A stretch of 64,000 bases of DNA, from positions 337,817,948 to 337,881,947 of the forward strand of contig NC_058523.1 in the NCBI RefSeq assembly GCF_904849725.1, in the 5' to 3' direction. A program made the translations under genes and the position numbers. The notes beneath the pieces are model-generated. The model was given only the letters and a program-made list of their open reading frames with translations. It made no database searches and was not told the origin of the DNA. The DNA is from Hordeum vulgare subsp. vulgare. Taxonomy: Eukaryota > Streptophyta > Magnoliopsida > Poales > Poaceae. This document shows, piece after piece, positions 24,103 to 36,200 of the stretch (its first letter is position 1; every line of letters begins with the position of its first letter).

Positions 24103-26865
24103 ATGAGGAATCCGAAAGATCCAAGAACTAAAGTCTTGCCCTCAACTACGAAGACAGGTAAGGAACTGCCATCTAGCTCTGCACTTGATTCACCTTCAGT
24201 TATGAGTAAGTTTGCGACACCACCTCCTGCTACAAATTTTGATGTGTCGCATGTGCTTGATGATGCTACTTCTGCTATCCATGATGCTTGTGATGATGCT
24301 CCTTTTTCTGTCCATGATGCTTGTGATGATGCTATGCTTGATACTGCTTTGCCACTAGGTGCATTCCTTGATGCACAAATTGCTAGAGTTGCTTCTAGAT
24401 GTGATGATACTTCTGAAACTGCTGAGATTATTGAAGTAGAACCTGCTATTTCACCTGTTAGAACTAGCTCTCCTCGAGATGAATTGCTTGATATGCCCGA
24501 TGGTTATGTTATGGAGGGAGAGATAGTTGAGGACTTTCTTTCTTGTAAGGATAGCTATGATGTTGAGAAATTACTGCGCAAGTGGAAAGAAAAATCTTTG
24601 AACCCTAGGATGAAACACGACCCGAAATTTGCTACTTCGCCTATCTTTGTGACCGATAAGGATTATGAATTCTCTATCGACCCTGAGTTAATCACTCTTG
24701 TCGAATCTGATCCTTTTCACGGTTATGAGTCTAAAATGGTTGTAGCCCATCTTACCAAACTACACGATATGGCCACCCTATTCACGAGTGAGGAAAAGAT
24801 TCGCCACTACTATATCCTTCAGATGTTTCCTTTCTCGCTAAAGGATGATGCTAAGACTTGGTTCACTTCTCTTGCTCCTGTTTGTGTGTGTAGCCCCCAG
24901 GATATGATCTACTACTTCTCTGAAAAATATTTCCCTGCCCATAAGAAGCAAGCTGCCTTGCAGGAAATATACAACTTTGCCTAAGTTGAAGAAGAGAGTC
25001 TCCCACAAGCTTGGGGGAGGCTCATCGAGCTACTGAATGCTTTGCCTGATCACCCTCTTGAGAAGAATGAAATACTTGATATCTTCTATAATGGACTAAC
25101 CGATGCTTCTAAGGACCACCTAGATAGTTGTGCCGGTTGTGTTTTTAGGGAATGAACTGTAGAACAAGCTGAGATCCCATTGAATAATATCTTGTGCAAT
25201 GAGAATGCTTGGACTATTCCCAAACCACCTCCGAAGCCAACTCCTAAGAAAAGAGGTATTCTATTCCTCAGTCCTGAAGATATGCAAGAAGCTAAGAAAT
25301 CTATGAAAGAGAAAGGCATTAAATCTGAAGATGTAAAAAATCTACCACCTATCGAAGAGATCCATGGTCTTGATAACCCGATACATGTAGTAGAGGTCAA
25401 TTCTCTTCGTAGATTCAATGAGAGTGATATTCCTTTTGATAAACGTGCTAGCTTATGCTCGGATGAATTTGATAACTTTGTTGTCAAACAACAAAGTTTC
25501 AATGATTATGTTAGCAGACAATTGGAACAGAATGCTCGTATGCTTAGTCATTTAAGTGCTTGTGTGGACAGAAACGTCAATGATCTTAAGCTCTTGAGTA
25601 AACATGCCTCTATGGTTACCACTCAAGTAGAACAAGTACTTAAGGCTCAGAATGACTTGCTCAATGAGTTGAATGACAATTCTGTCAGAGTCGTCACTAG
25701 AGGCGGTAGAATGACCCAGGAACCTTTGTATCCTGAGGGTCATCCTAAGAGAATTGAACAAGATTCTCAAGGAGTTAGCATTGATGCACCTAGTCATCTT
25801 AGGAAGAAGAAGAAAGATGATAGGAACTTGCACGCTAGCAACCCTGTTGCTGTTACACCTGAGAATCCAAACGATCTCTCTGTTTATGATGCCGAAACGC
25901 AATCTGGTGATGAACTTGAGCCTAATGATAATATCAATAGTGATGTTCATTATGATGGTCAACCTAGCAATGGTAAGGATGTGGAGATTGAACCTAGTGT
26001 TGATCTTGATAACCCACAGCCTAAGAATAAGAGATACGATAAGAACGACTTCGCTGCTAGGAAGCATGGTAAACAAAGGGAACCATGGGTTCAGAAACCC
26101 ATGCCCTTTCCTCCCAAACCATCCAAGAAAAAGGATGATGAAGATTTTGAGCGAATTGTTGAAATGATTAGACCTGTCTTTCTGCAAATGCGTTTGACAC
26201 ATATGCTCAAAATGTCCCCCTATGCTAAGTACATGAAGGATATTATGACTAATAAGAGGAGGATACGTGAGGTTGTGATTTCCACCATGCTCGCCAATTA
26301 TACCTTCAAGGGTGGAACTCCTAAGAAACTAGGTGATCCCGGAGTTCCCACTATACCTTGCTCCAATAAAGGAAACTACGTTAGAACTACTTTATGCGAT
26401 CTTGGAGCCGGTGTTAGTGTTATGCCTCTCTCTCTTTATCGTGGGCTTGAACTGGATAAGTTGACACCCACTGAAATCTCTGTGCAAATGGCCGACAAAT
26501 CAACTGCTTTCCCTATCGGCATTTGCGAGGATGTGCCTGTTGTGGTTGCTAACGTCACTATCTAAACAGACTTTGTTATTCTGGATATTCCCGAGGATGA
26601 TGCCATGGAGGTCATCCTTGGAAGACCCTTTTTAAACACTGCAGGGGCTGTTATAGATTGCAACAAAGGCAATGTCACTTTCCATGTCAACGGTAATGAC
26701 CATATGATGCACTTTCCGAAGAAACAATATCGAGTACATTGCATCAATGCTATTGAAAAAACTTCATCGATTCTTATTGGGAGCTTTGAATGCCCTATAC
26801 CTACTGTCAAGAGGAAGTATGATTTGCTTGTTGGGTATATGCACATCCCCATTGAGGTAACCTAG
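24103..26865 (+). pseudogene. gag-protease of the Sabrina/WHAM-like element, three stops
   Basis: One reading frame of 2.76 kb from ATG 24103 to TAG 26863-26865, with no frameshift but three premature stops: TAA 24982-24984, TGA 25153-25155 and TAA 26563-26565. The first third holds a gag core (HYYILQMFPFSLKDDAKTWF, then SEKYFPAHKK), the middle is a long charged, low-complexity region, and the end is a retropepsin-like domain with CDLGAGVSVMP and VILGRPFLNTAGAVID. The active-site triplet reads DLG, the form common in Athila-type proteases where others have DSG/DTG. ATG 24103 was chosen as the first start after the primer site; the open frame reaches back into the LTR. Confidence 0.85.
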
Positions 26866-27773
26866 TGTCTATTCGAAAATTCTCCGTTTCCTTTTGCGAT
26901 TCGAAAAAGTTTGTCAAGGAGACTTGATCAACCTCATTGACGGATTTCTTTCAATGACCATGAGATGGATGAATCGAGGAGTCACAAACCTCTGTTCCAA
27001 GCTATCACCTTTGGTTGCTTAGATGAAAAATGATAGATTTAGTTTAGTTTTCCCTGCTTTATGCTTTTAGCGTCCCGTAGAAAAGTACCCTGAAAATAAA
27101 AGTTCTCCGAATGCCGTGAAAATCAAGTATGATTTTTCTGGAATTTCTGAAAAAATCTGAGACGAAGAGCTAGTCAGGGGGCTGCACCAGTGGGCCACAA
27201 GCCCTGGAGGCGCGGGACCCCCCTGGCCGCGCCTACCAGGCTTGTGGGGCCCACGTGTACCCCTCCACTTATTCTAGCCCCCATCTTCTTGTCCTACCTC
27301 CACAAAAAATCGTTTCACAGCTCAAACCCGTGTTCTTGCTCTTCTTGCTCCGATTTTTGATCTCCTTGTGCAAAGCACCATTCACCAAACTGTTTTGGGG
27401 AAATTGCTCCTTGGTAAGTGACTCCTCCATTGGTCCAATTAGTTTTTTCTCTAGTGCCTTATACATTGCGTATTTTTGCTGCCTTGGTGACCCAGTTCTT
27501 GAGCTTTGCATGCTAATTTTAGCTGGTCCCAAGTAGTTTTGATGCGTGATATGGCCTCTAGGCACTTGTCGGAGTAGTTGCTACGAGTTTCGTTGGGCCT
27601 TGTTCACTTTTCCTTTAAGTCACTGAAAATTTCAGAAAAGGAAGATCTTCAGGAGAAATTATCATGGTGGTTCCTCAAGCAAGAGGGATCCCCGTCTCGC
27701 GATTCGGGAGCCCGATCCTTGCCAACAGAGAAACGCACAGGTACAACCATGTGAATGGCCTTCTAATGAATTC
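26866..27773 (+). other. Non-coding segment with LTR-like sequence between the two frames
   Basis: About 900 bp where pol would be expected. At about 27090-27260 it contains AAATAAAAGTTCTCCGAATG and a GC block (GGCCACAAGCC ... GGCGCGGGACCCCCCTGG ... TTGTGGGGCCCACG) that mirrors the element's own LTR around 30760-30920. A consensus-like splice donor (TTGGTAAGTG) is at about 27411-27420 and a possible acceptor (GAGGCAG) at about 27780-27786. No conserved protein motif is visible. Confidence 0.55.
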
Positions 27774-28669
27774 ATGATTGAGGCAGGTTTAAAAGACGAG
27801 TTTGATACACTTTTTCACAACGTCGGACTCGAAGAATTCATCTCCGATAAATGTGAACAGTATGTTACTCTCACTGCCTCTTTTGTTCATAGATTCAAAT
27901 TTTCAGCTCGCCGTGACACATCTGTACTTTTTGATCTCTATGAGAAATCGTATACCATGGATTTAGAGGATTTCAATAGAATTTGCAAGATACCTGATTG
28001 GGGTAGTCTCAATGATCCTCCTAAATCTTCGATTAGAGATTTTTTTTCTCTAGTATAACCGTTGGAGAAACTAGAGATATTAAGCAGGCTACCATGGGGA
28101 GCATTCATTTTCCTGCCTTGCATTACTTTGCCCTCTTCATAGGTAGATGCATTAACGGCAAGATTGAGCATTGTCACCTTTGCGCACCCGACCTTAGTAT
28201 TCTTAAGAGCGCAGTAACGGGTGATAGAAGTTTCAACATGGGAGCTATAATAGCAAGGAGGCTGAATAATAATGCTAATGAAGGGGATTTCTTTGGTGGG
28301 ATCTATGCCACTCGCATAGCAAATTTTCTTGGAGTACCCATCCGCGAAGGAGATCCCCCGCTCCATACAGCTTTCCTTGATCGCGCCGCTTTGACACGCT
28401 ATGAGTTCCTTGAGAGGGATGATGAATCCCTCCTATACCGGTTAATATTTAACCGACAGCGTGTTTTCCATATTACCCTTCCTGCTCCTGCCTTCTTTGA
28501 CTTTCAGGTAAAACAGAGATACTACATAACCAGAGGAGAGGCAGAGGAGTATGAGACGGAGGAAAAGGATGCTCGCCTCCGTGAGGCAGCTATTCAGGCA
28601 GTGGCTGCAGCGCTCCCGTACAACCCCCATTATGATTTTGGGTATCGCCCAGACCATCCATGGGAGTAG
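27774..28669 (+). pseudogene. Second open frame (Athila ORF1/env-position protein)
   Basis: Two overlapping open pieces, 27774-28058 and 28094-28669, in different frames, so one frameshift lies around 28050. The first piece reads like the N-terminus (VTLTASFVHRFKF, DLEDFNRICKIP). The second has GSIHFPALHYFALFIGRCIN, AIIARRLNNN and GGIYATRIANFLGV, blocks I recall from plant Athila-type accessory or ORF1 proteins. The C-terminus is charged and ends in YNPHYDFGYRP before TAG 28667-28669. It occupies the place where Athila elements carry an env-like gene. No signal peptide or membrane segment is convincing. Its role is unknown; expression may rely on splicing or an internal promoter. Confidence 0.65.
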
Positions 28670-30610
28670 ACCAACTTAGGCCAAAAGCCTAAGCTTGGGG
28701 GAGTACGTGTTTCTCACCGACTGTATATTCTTGTTCACGCTTTCACTTTGTTAGTCGGTGTTCACACTTTGCCACTATATCATCCATGGTAGTTTATTTC
28801 TTTTTCGCGCTTTCTTCTCGTGTGTTTGTCTAGTTGAGAAAACCCAAAAAGATTTTCCGTTCTTCTTTTGCTTGTTGGGAGCTTTCCCGCGTAAATAGTT
28901 TTCTTTTTCTTGGGGTCAAGGTAGAAGACCATGGTTACAATGTTTAGTGGCTCTCCGATGCATATATGTTTATCTATCAAAGAGCCATATTACTTTGTCT
29001 TCTCCTTTGTGTTTGCCTGCAGATTCTAGCTTAGTCCAATGCACAAGCACTCTAATTATTGTTCACATCATTCAGTCGTGCAAGTGAAAGGCAATAATGA
29101 TGATATATGATGAAGTGTCTGAGCCTGGAAAAGCTGGTATGAACTCGATCTATTTTGTTTTTGTAAATATGACTAGCTCATCGTGCCTGGTTCAGCTTTG
29201 TTGTGAGAGAAACATGTTTGCAATGACAACTTAGAGATCATAGTTTCTGATGCCATGCTTAATTAGCTAGGAGCTTATAATGGTTTGTCTTGGATGCCAA
29301 CATGAATTTTGAGATGAGTATGATGTAGTATGATAGGATGGTATCCTCCTTTGAATGATTCAAGTGGCTTGACTTGGCGCATGTTTATGCATGTAGTCGA
29401 AACAAAATCAACATAGCCTCTTTGATATTCATGTTCATGGTGATTTATGTCCTACTCATGCTTGCACTCAATGTTGGTTAATCTCAATGCATTTTGATAA
29501 CTGTTGTCGTTCTCTAGTTGGTCGCTTCCCAGTCTTTTGCTAGCCTTCACTTGTACTAAGCGGGAATACTGCTTGTGCATCCACTTCCATAAACCCAAAG
29601 TTGTTCCTTATGAGTCCACCGTACCTACCTATATGCGGTATCTACCTGCCGTTCCAAGTAAATTTGCATGTGCAACTCTCTAAATCTTCAAGAAATAATC
29701 TGTTTTGCATGCCTGAACCGCTCATGTGGTGACAGGGGGCTATCAGTATCTTCCATGCTAGGCGTGTTATCCTCGATATGTGTTTATTCACTATCATTCA
29801 CGAGAAAGGGGACGGTAATTGGAATGCCCAGTTCCATGCTCAAATCGAAAAGATAATTGCAAACAAAACTCCCCCTGGATTGATGTTGGTATGGACGGCA
29901 CCCGAGTATTCGGCTAGTCGTGGAGTGTGATTGATCGGTGGTGGGGGAGTCAAAACTTTACATTTATGTTTGGGAACCGCCTATAGCATGTGTAGCATGG
30001 AAGATGGTGAAAACTCTTGGTCATTGCGTTGACAATGAAAGCATGCCACCAAAAATTATTATCTCTGTTTTAAAAGCTTGAGCTCTGGCACCTCTGCAAA
30101 TCAATTCTTCCCTCTGAGAAGGGCCTATCTATTTATGTTTCTGTTGAGTCATCCTCTTCTTACAAAAAGCACCAATTAGAGAGCATCTCTGTCATTCTTA
30201 TGCTTTGCTTTTGATTTTTATTGAGTATGACTGTGACTGGATCTTCTTTGCCATAAATTACAATGTTTAGTCAGCCCTTGGTCTTTGAAGGTGCTCTGCA
30301 TTTATGTTTTGCGGTCTCAGAAAGAGCTAGCGAGATACCATCTGTTCACATTGCTTCATGATTGTTTTGATTGAAGTGTTGACGTTTGAAACTTATTATT
30401 ATTGCTTGCTAGTTGATTATGCCATTGATATGAGTTTACCGTGAGACCTAGATGTCATTTGCTTATGTGGTTAGCTTGTGATCTTGCTGTAATTTTGGTT
30501 ATGAGTTAGACATAGTTGCAACAACAAGATCAAACAGAGTCCATAAAAGTTTTTCTTCTGTCTCTTTCAGTTTGTCAACTGAATTTCTTGAGGACAAGCA
30601 AGGTTTTAAG
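28670..30610 (+). other. Long 3' untranslated part of the Sabrina/WHAM-like element
   Basis: 1.9 kb of AT-rich sequence without coding signal. It opens with AAGCTTGGGGGAG at 28692-28704, a near copy of the true polypurine tract at 30609-30620. I see no other feature in it. Confidence 0.6.
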
Positions 30611-30621
30611 CTTGGGGGAGT
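30611..30621 (+). other. Polypurine tract of the Sabrina/WHAM-like element
   Basis: CTTGGGGGAGT lies directly before TGATACGTC of the 3' LTR. Confidence 0.8.
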
Positions 30622-32042
30622 TGATACGTCTCGATCGTATCTACTTTTTCAAACTCTTTTGCCCTTGTTTTGGACTCTAGTTTGCATGATTTGAATGGAA
30701 CTAATCCGGACTAACGTTGTTTTTAGCAGAATTGCCATGGTGTTGTTTTTGCGCAGAAATAAAAGTTCTTGGAATGACGTGGAAATTTACGGGGATTTTT
30801 TGTGGAATATATGAAAAATACTGGCGCAAGAATCAACCGAGGAAGTGGAGCGTGGAGCCCACAAGCCCACCAGGCGCGGGCCCCCCTGGCCGCGCCTGGC
30901 AGGCTTGTGGGGCCCACGTTGCTCCACCGCATCCAATCCCAGCTCTATTTAGTCCCTTTCGTTCGGAAAAAAATCAGGGAGAAGAGTTCATAGCGTTTCA
31001 CGATACGGAGGCGCCGCCACCTCTTGTTCTTTCTCTGGAGGGCAGATCTGGAGTCCATTCTGGGCTTCGGAGAGGGGAGATCATCGCCATCGTCATCACC
31101 AACCTTCCTTCATCGCCAATTCCATGATGCTCTTCACCGTTCATGAGTAATCTCATCATAGGCTTGGTGGACGATGATGGGTTGGATGAGATATATCATG
31201 TAATCGAGTTAGTTTTGACGGGGATTGATCCCTAGTATCCATTATGTTCTGAGATTGATGTTGCTACTACTTTGCCATGCTTAATGCTTGTCACTAGGGC
31301 CCGAGTGCCATGATTTCAGAGCTGAACCTATTATGTTGTCGCCAATATATGTGTGTTCTTGATCCTATCTTGAAAGTTGTAGTCACCTACTACGTGTTAT
31401 GACCCGGAAACCCCGGAGTGACAATAGCCGGAACCACTCCCGGAGATGACCATAGTATGAGGAGTTCATGTATTCACTAAGTGTTAATGCATTGGTCCGG
31501 TTCTTTATTAAAAGGAGAACCTTAATATCCCGTATTTTCCATTAGGACCCCGCTGCCACGGGAGGGATGGACAATAAATGTCATGCAAGTTCTTTTCCCT
31601 AAGCACGTATGACTACATACGGAATACATGCCTACATTACATTGACGAACTGGAGCTAGTTACATATCTCTCCGTGTTATAACTGTTGCATGATGAATAG
31701 CATCCGGCATAATCATCCATCACCGATCCAGTGCCTACGAGTTTTTCCTACTGGTCCTAGCTATGTTACTTTGCCGCTACTGTTGTCACTACTCCTACTG
31801 TTACTTTGCTGCTACTGCTGTCACTTTGTTCCTACTGGTTACTGTTGCTACTGTTGCTATCACACTACTCTGCTACTGATACTTTGCTGCGGATACTAAG
31901 TCTTTCAGGTGTGGTTGAATTGACAACTCTACTGCTAATACTTGAGAATATTCTTTGGCTTCCATTGTGTCGAATCAATAAATTTGGGTTGAATACTCTA
32001 CCCTCGAAAACTGTTGCGATCCCCTATACTTGTCGGTTATCA
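30622..32042 (+). repeat. 3' LTR of the Sabrina/WHAM-like element
   Basis: 1,421 bp, matching 22621-24023. It keeps the canonical TGATACG start that the 5' copy lost. It ends GGTTATCA at 32042, followed by AGA and then the TSD GATTA. Confidence 0.88.
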
Positions 32043-32045
32043 AGA

Positions 32046-32330
32046 GATTACAGCTTAGGCAATTTGGAGTCTGCCCAAGCATAGTGAGTTCATGTATCGG
32101 TTCATGCGAACCATGAGTGTTGTGTAAGCATGTTTGGTGCAAGTCGCATTTCTGCCCTAGGCAGCTTGTAAGCGACTACATCACTTGTTTTAATATAATG
32201 CATTAGCTTTTTCCAAAAATCTTTGGCTTGAAAATCTCACACTAGCACGACACCAAACCCCCTTAATGGAGCGTCATCCCTTATGATTCCGGCCAGTTCG
32301 GAATACTGACTTGTCTAGTCCCCTGACAGG
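32046..32330 (+). other. Leader of the chromovirus gag
   Basis: Sequence of the chromovirus that resumes after the insertion. No coding signal; it leads to the gag ATG at 32331. Confidence 0.5.
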
Positions 32331-33548
32331 ATGGTGATTTCAACTCGCATCAGCACCTTCGGCAACCCCGACTCTGCCTCTTCAGGTCAGCAGCAGGGAA
32401 CCGAAGGGGACGCTCAAGATGGAGATCACCATGAGCAGCAGCAAGACGATATTCCACCGCCACCGCCTCCTCTAGAAATCTTGACTATGGCTGAGTTCCT
32501 TCAAGCTCTCCATTAGGAACATCAAGCCAATAATGCTGCTATTTAGCAGCTGGCTCAAGTCTTTGTGAACAACCCGTCGCAGAACGGGAATGGCAACGGT
32601 CGCTCTACTCTATCTGAGTTTATGTGGACTACACCACCCATATTCATGGAGACGACTGAAGCATTGGATGCTAATGACTCGATCCGTACTATCGAAGACC
32701 TCCTCGCGCTTGTCAAATGCACTAATGATCGTGAGAAAGTCCTTTATGTTCTCACTGTCTCGGAGGCACGGCCAGAGCTTGGTGGGATGGGTTCCAGATC
32801 ATGCGAGCAGGACGAGTCATCACTTGGGAAATGTTCAAGGAAGGATTCCGTGCTGCTCACATTCTTCCTGGAATGATGACCATTAAGAAGCGAGAATTCT
32901 GAGCATTAAGGCAAGGTAGTGGATCCGTCGAGGAGTATTTGCAGAAATTCAACCTCCTGTCAAGATATGCACAAGATGACGTCAACACTGAGGCTGCTAA
33001 AGTGGAATGCATTATGGAAGGACTGCAGTAGTCACTCCAGTATCAACTGGTTGTTTGTGAATGCCGGACCTTCAGCGATCTGGTTAATAAGGCCCTTACG
33101 TTGGAAGATAAGTGTTGTGCAATGGACGACACCCGTAAGCGCAAGCTGATGGGTAGTGGAGGACCTAGTAATCCGATGCCACGCCCATGGTAGTTAGCTC
33201 CAGCATGACCCAGTTATTAACAGAAGCAGTACAAGGCTCCAAAATTTTGCCAGAACTACCAACCTCAGCAACAAGTCAACACCAAGCCAGCATTCAACCC
33301 ACCGAACAACAGTGGAGGCAAGACCAGCCTTCAAGCACAAGTTACCTGTTTTGGATGTGGACAGACTGGGCACTATTCTAGGCAGTGTCCCAACAAGAAG
33401 CCCAATGCACCGCGCCCCAATGTGCCAAATCAATGTCAAGGAGCACCAGGCAAGAACCAAGCTCCCTGCAATCAATAGTATCACAGCAGGGGACGTATTA
33501 ATCACATCTCCGCAGAAGAGGCACACGAAGACCCGGACTGCATTCTGG
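32331..33548 (+). pseudogene. gag of the chromovirus, broken
   Basis: Starts at ATG 32331 with a Gln/Pro-rich N-terminus. Stops follow at 32514 and shortly after. The frame continues from 32565 with LSEFMWTTPPIFMETTEALDAND, a block typical of Tekay/Del-type gag before the retrotransposon gag core. A frameshift near 32760-32800 moves the rest (FKEGFRAAHILPG, GSGSVEEYLQKFNLLSRYA) into other frames, with further stops near 32900, 33030 and 33190. A CCHC knuckle (CFGCGQTGHYSRQC) is intact at 33347-33388. The protein could not be made in one piece. Confidence 0.82.
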
Positions 33549-33550
33549 GT

Positions 33551-35854
33551 ATGTTCCTCGTCAACTCCACCCCAGCAACAATATTGTTTGATTGTGGTGC
33601 TTCACATTCTTTTGTTACTCAAAGGTTTGCGGAAAAGTGTGGGTTGAAGCCTACCCTACTTAACAGACAAATAGCGGTACATACCCCGGGAGCAGTGTTA
33701 AGGACCAACCTAGGGTGTAGAGGAGTCAGGATTGTTATCAACGGGATAAGCTTCTCAGCAGATCTCATCGTCATTAAGTCACAAGGGCTAGAAGTAATTC
33801 TCGGTATGGATTGGTTGGCCAGACACCAGAGCATCTTGGACTGTGCCAACAGGGCTATCACCATGACAAGCGACCAAGGGGTCAAAGTCAAGTATGTCTC
33901 TAAGCCAGTATCCACTCATGTACCGCATGTTAATAGCCCGTCGGGAGAAGAGTTGGACCGAGTTCCGATAGTCTGCGAGTACCCGGACGTCTTTCCTAAT
34001 GAGCTACCAGGGATGCCTCCCGACCGATACATTGAGTTCATCATTGATCTCATGCCCGTATCGAGGCCTATCTATAAGAATCCTTATAGGATGGGATCCA
34101 AAGAGCTAGCAAAGCTGAAGAAGCAGCTGGATGAGCAACTAAGGAAAGGATTCATTTGTCCGAGTGCATCACCTTGGGGATCACCTGTTTTGTTCGTGTC
34201 TAAGAAGGATGGGACTATCAGACTCTGCGTCGATTACCGTTCCCTTAATGAGGTCATGATCAAGAACAAGTACCCACTCCCCAAGATTGAAGACTTGTTT
34301 GACCAGTTAAATGGAGCCAATGTATTTTCCAAGATCGATCACCGATCTGGATATTACCAGCTGAAGATCCGACCTGAAGACATAACCAAGACTGCGTTCG
34401 TGACCCGATACGGTCTATACGAGTGCACTGTCATGTCTTTCAGGTTGACAAATGCCCCATCTTACTTCATGTACCTCATGAACAAGGTCTTCATGGAATA
34501 CCTGGATAAGTTTGTCGTCGTATTTATTGATGACATATTAATCTTCTCCAAGTCCGAAGAAGAGAATGAGGAGCACTTGAGGTTAGTGTTGGAGAAGCTG
34601 CGAGAGCACCAACTTTATGCCAAATTCAGAAAATGCCAATTTTGGATGAACGAAGTTGGATTCTTGGGTCATACCATGACGGCAAGTGGATTGGCGGTCG
34701 ATCCATCCAAGATTACTACGGTAACCAACTGGGAGTCGCCAATTGTGAAGGAAGTCAGGAGCTTCCTCGGACTCGCGGGATATTATCGCAAGTTCGTAGA
34801 AGGATTCTCCCGCATCGCTCGACCCATGACTCAGCTCTTGAAGAAAGGAAAGAAGTTCGAATGGACGCTGGAGTGTGAAGCAAGCTTCGAGGAGTTGAAG
34901 AAGAGGTTGACTACCACCCTGGTATTGGCTACTCCAGATATCAGCAAGGAGTTGTGGTATATTGTGATGCCTCTAGAACCGGGCTTGGTGGAGTCCTAAT
35001 GCAAGACGGCAGGGTCGTGGCGTATCTATCACGGCAACTACGCCCGCATGAGGAGAATTATGCCACCCATGATCTCGAGTTGGCAGCAGTAGTGCATGCT
35101 CTAAAGACATGGCGACATTACCTTCAGGGGAAATGATGTGAAATATACACTAACCACAAAAGTCTGAAGTATATATTTACTCAAAGGGAATTGAATATGA
35201 GGCAACGAAGATGGTTGGAGTTAATCAAAGACTACGACATCAGCATTAAATACCACCCCGTTAAGGCCAATATAGTGGCTGATGCTTTAAGAAGGAAGGC
35301 CAGCACCTTGAACGTTATGCTCAAGGAAAGGCCACCTGCCTTATATGAAGAAATGAAGAGATTCGGGTTGGAGCTAGTGGAACCAGGATTCCTGGCTAAC
35401 CTCGAGGTCAAACCAACGGTGGCTGACGATATCAAGGAAGCCCAGAAGAGGCATAAGAGCATTGAAGGCATCAAGAAGAAGATCCAGGAAGGCAAGGCCC
35501 CAGAATTCTCAGTGGATGAGCAAGTAATAGTGTGGTTTGGGAAACGTTTATGCGTACCCAACAAGGCAGAACTCAAGGACTTGATCCTGCAGGAAGCACA
35601 TGACACACCCTACTCTATTCACCCCAGTGGTACCAAGATGTATCAAGATCTCCGAGAAAGATTCTGGTGGCATGTCATGAAGAGAGAAATAGCATCTTAT
35701 GTTGCCAAGTGCGACGTGTGCGAGCGAGTCAAGGCTGAACATCAGTGACCTGCTGGGCTGCTACAACCTCTCCAAGTGCCAGAATGGAAGTGGGACAAAG
35801 TAGGCATGGACTTCGTCACCGGCTTACCCAGGTCTAGCAAAGGCCATGACTCTA
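33551..35854 (+). pseudogene. pol part 1 of the chromovirus: protease, reverse transcriptase, RNase H, integrase N-terminus
   Basis: The frame 33551-34999 begins with a retropepsin box reading FDCGASHSF (usually FDSGASHSF) and VILGMDWL, followed by the Ty3 reverse transcriptase: [16 protein letters not shown], a box reading [12 protein letters not shown] (usually SKIDLRSGYHQ), and an intact FIDDIL near 34523. A frameshift around 34960 leads to RNase H ([15 protein letters not shown]), with a TGA at 35134. The integrase zinc region (HDTPYSIH ... CDVC) follows, then a TGA at 35746, and then the first catalytic aspartate region ([15 protein letters not shown]). The CACTA transposon interrupts at 35855-35857. 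Catalytic residues are largely kept, but stops and frameshifts make it inactive. Confidence 0.9.
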
Positions 35855-35857
35855 TAT

Positions 35858-36200
35858 TACTACTGGAATCAGAGAAGTTGCCATCTGCCAGCTCTTTGCC
35901 GTCTGCTGGCTGACGGCAAAGAAGCTCTTTGCCGTCAGCTACCAAAAAATAGACGGCAAAGAGCTGACAGATGAGAAAGAAGTGCTTTGCCATTAGTCGC
36001 TTGTTTGTCGTCAGCTGGCGGACGGCAAAGATGGACCAAGCTTATGGCAAGGACATGGCTGATGGCAAAGATGACCCATGCAGACGGCAAAGAAAAACAA
36101 CAGTTGTAGCCATTACGTTTGCCATCTGTCGGATCTTTGCCATCTGCCAAAAACTCCTTTGTCGTATGCCTGGGAGCACGAGGACGGCAAAGGGGACGGC
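35858..36200. repeat. Left subterminal repeats of the CACTA element
   Basis: Many copies, in both orientations, of TTTGCCGTCTG and GACGGCAAAG. In CACTA elements such repeats are transposase binding sites. The matching right array is 38700-39119. Open frames over this part are shadows. Confidence 0.75.

Larger units (their letters stand above)
22621..32042 (+). mobile_element. Athila-type gypsy element, Sabrina/WHAM-like
   Basis: LTRs at 22621-24023 and 30622-32042, about 1.4 kb each, open with TGATACGTCTC (first copy TCATACG) and close with GTTATCA. GATTA occurs directly before the element (22616-22620) and again at 32046-32050, three bases (AGA) after the last LTR base, so the TSD is GATTA with an odd offset. 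The primer site matches tRNA-Asp. The interior has a gag-protease frame and a second open frame, but I find no reverse transcriptase, RNase H or integrase, so it looks non-autonomous. Confidence 0.85.
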
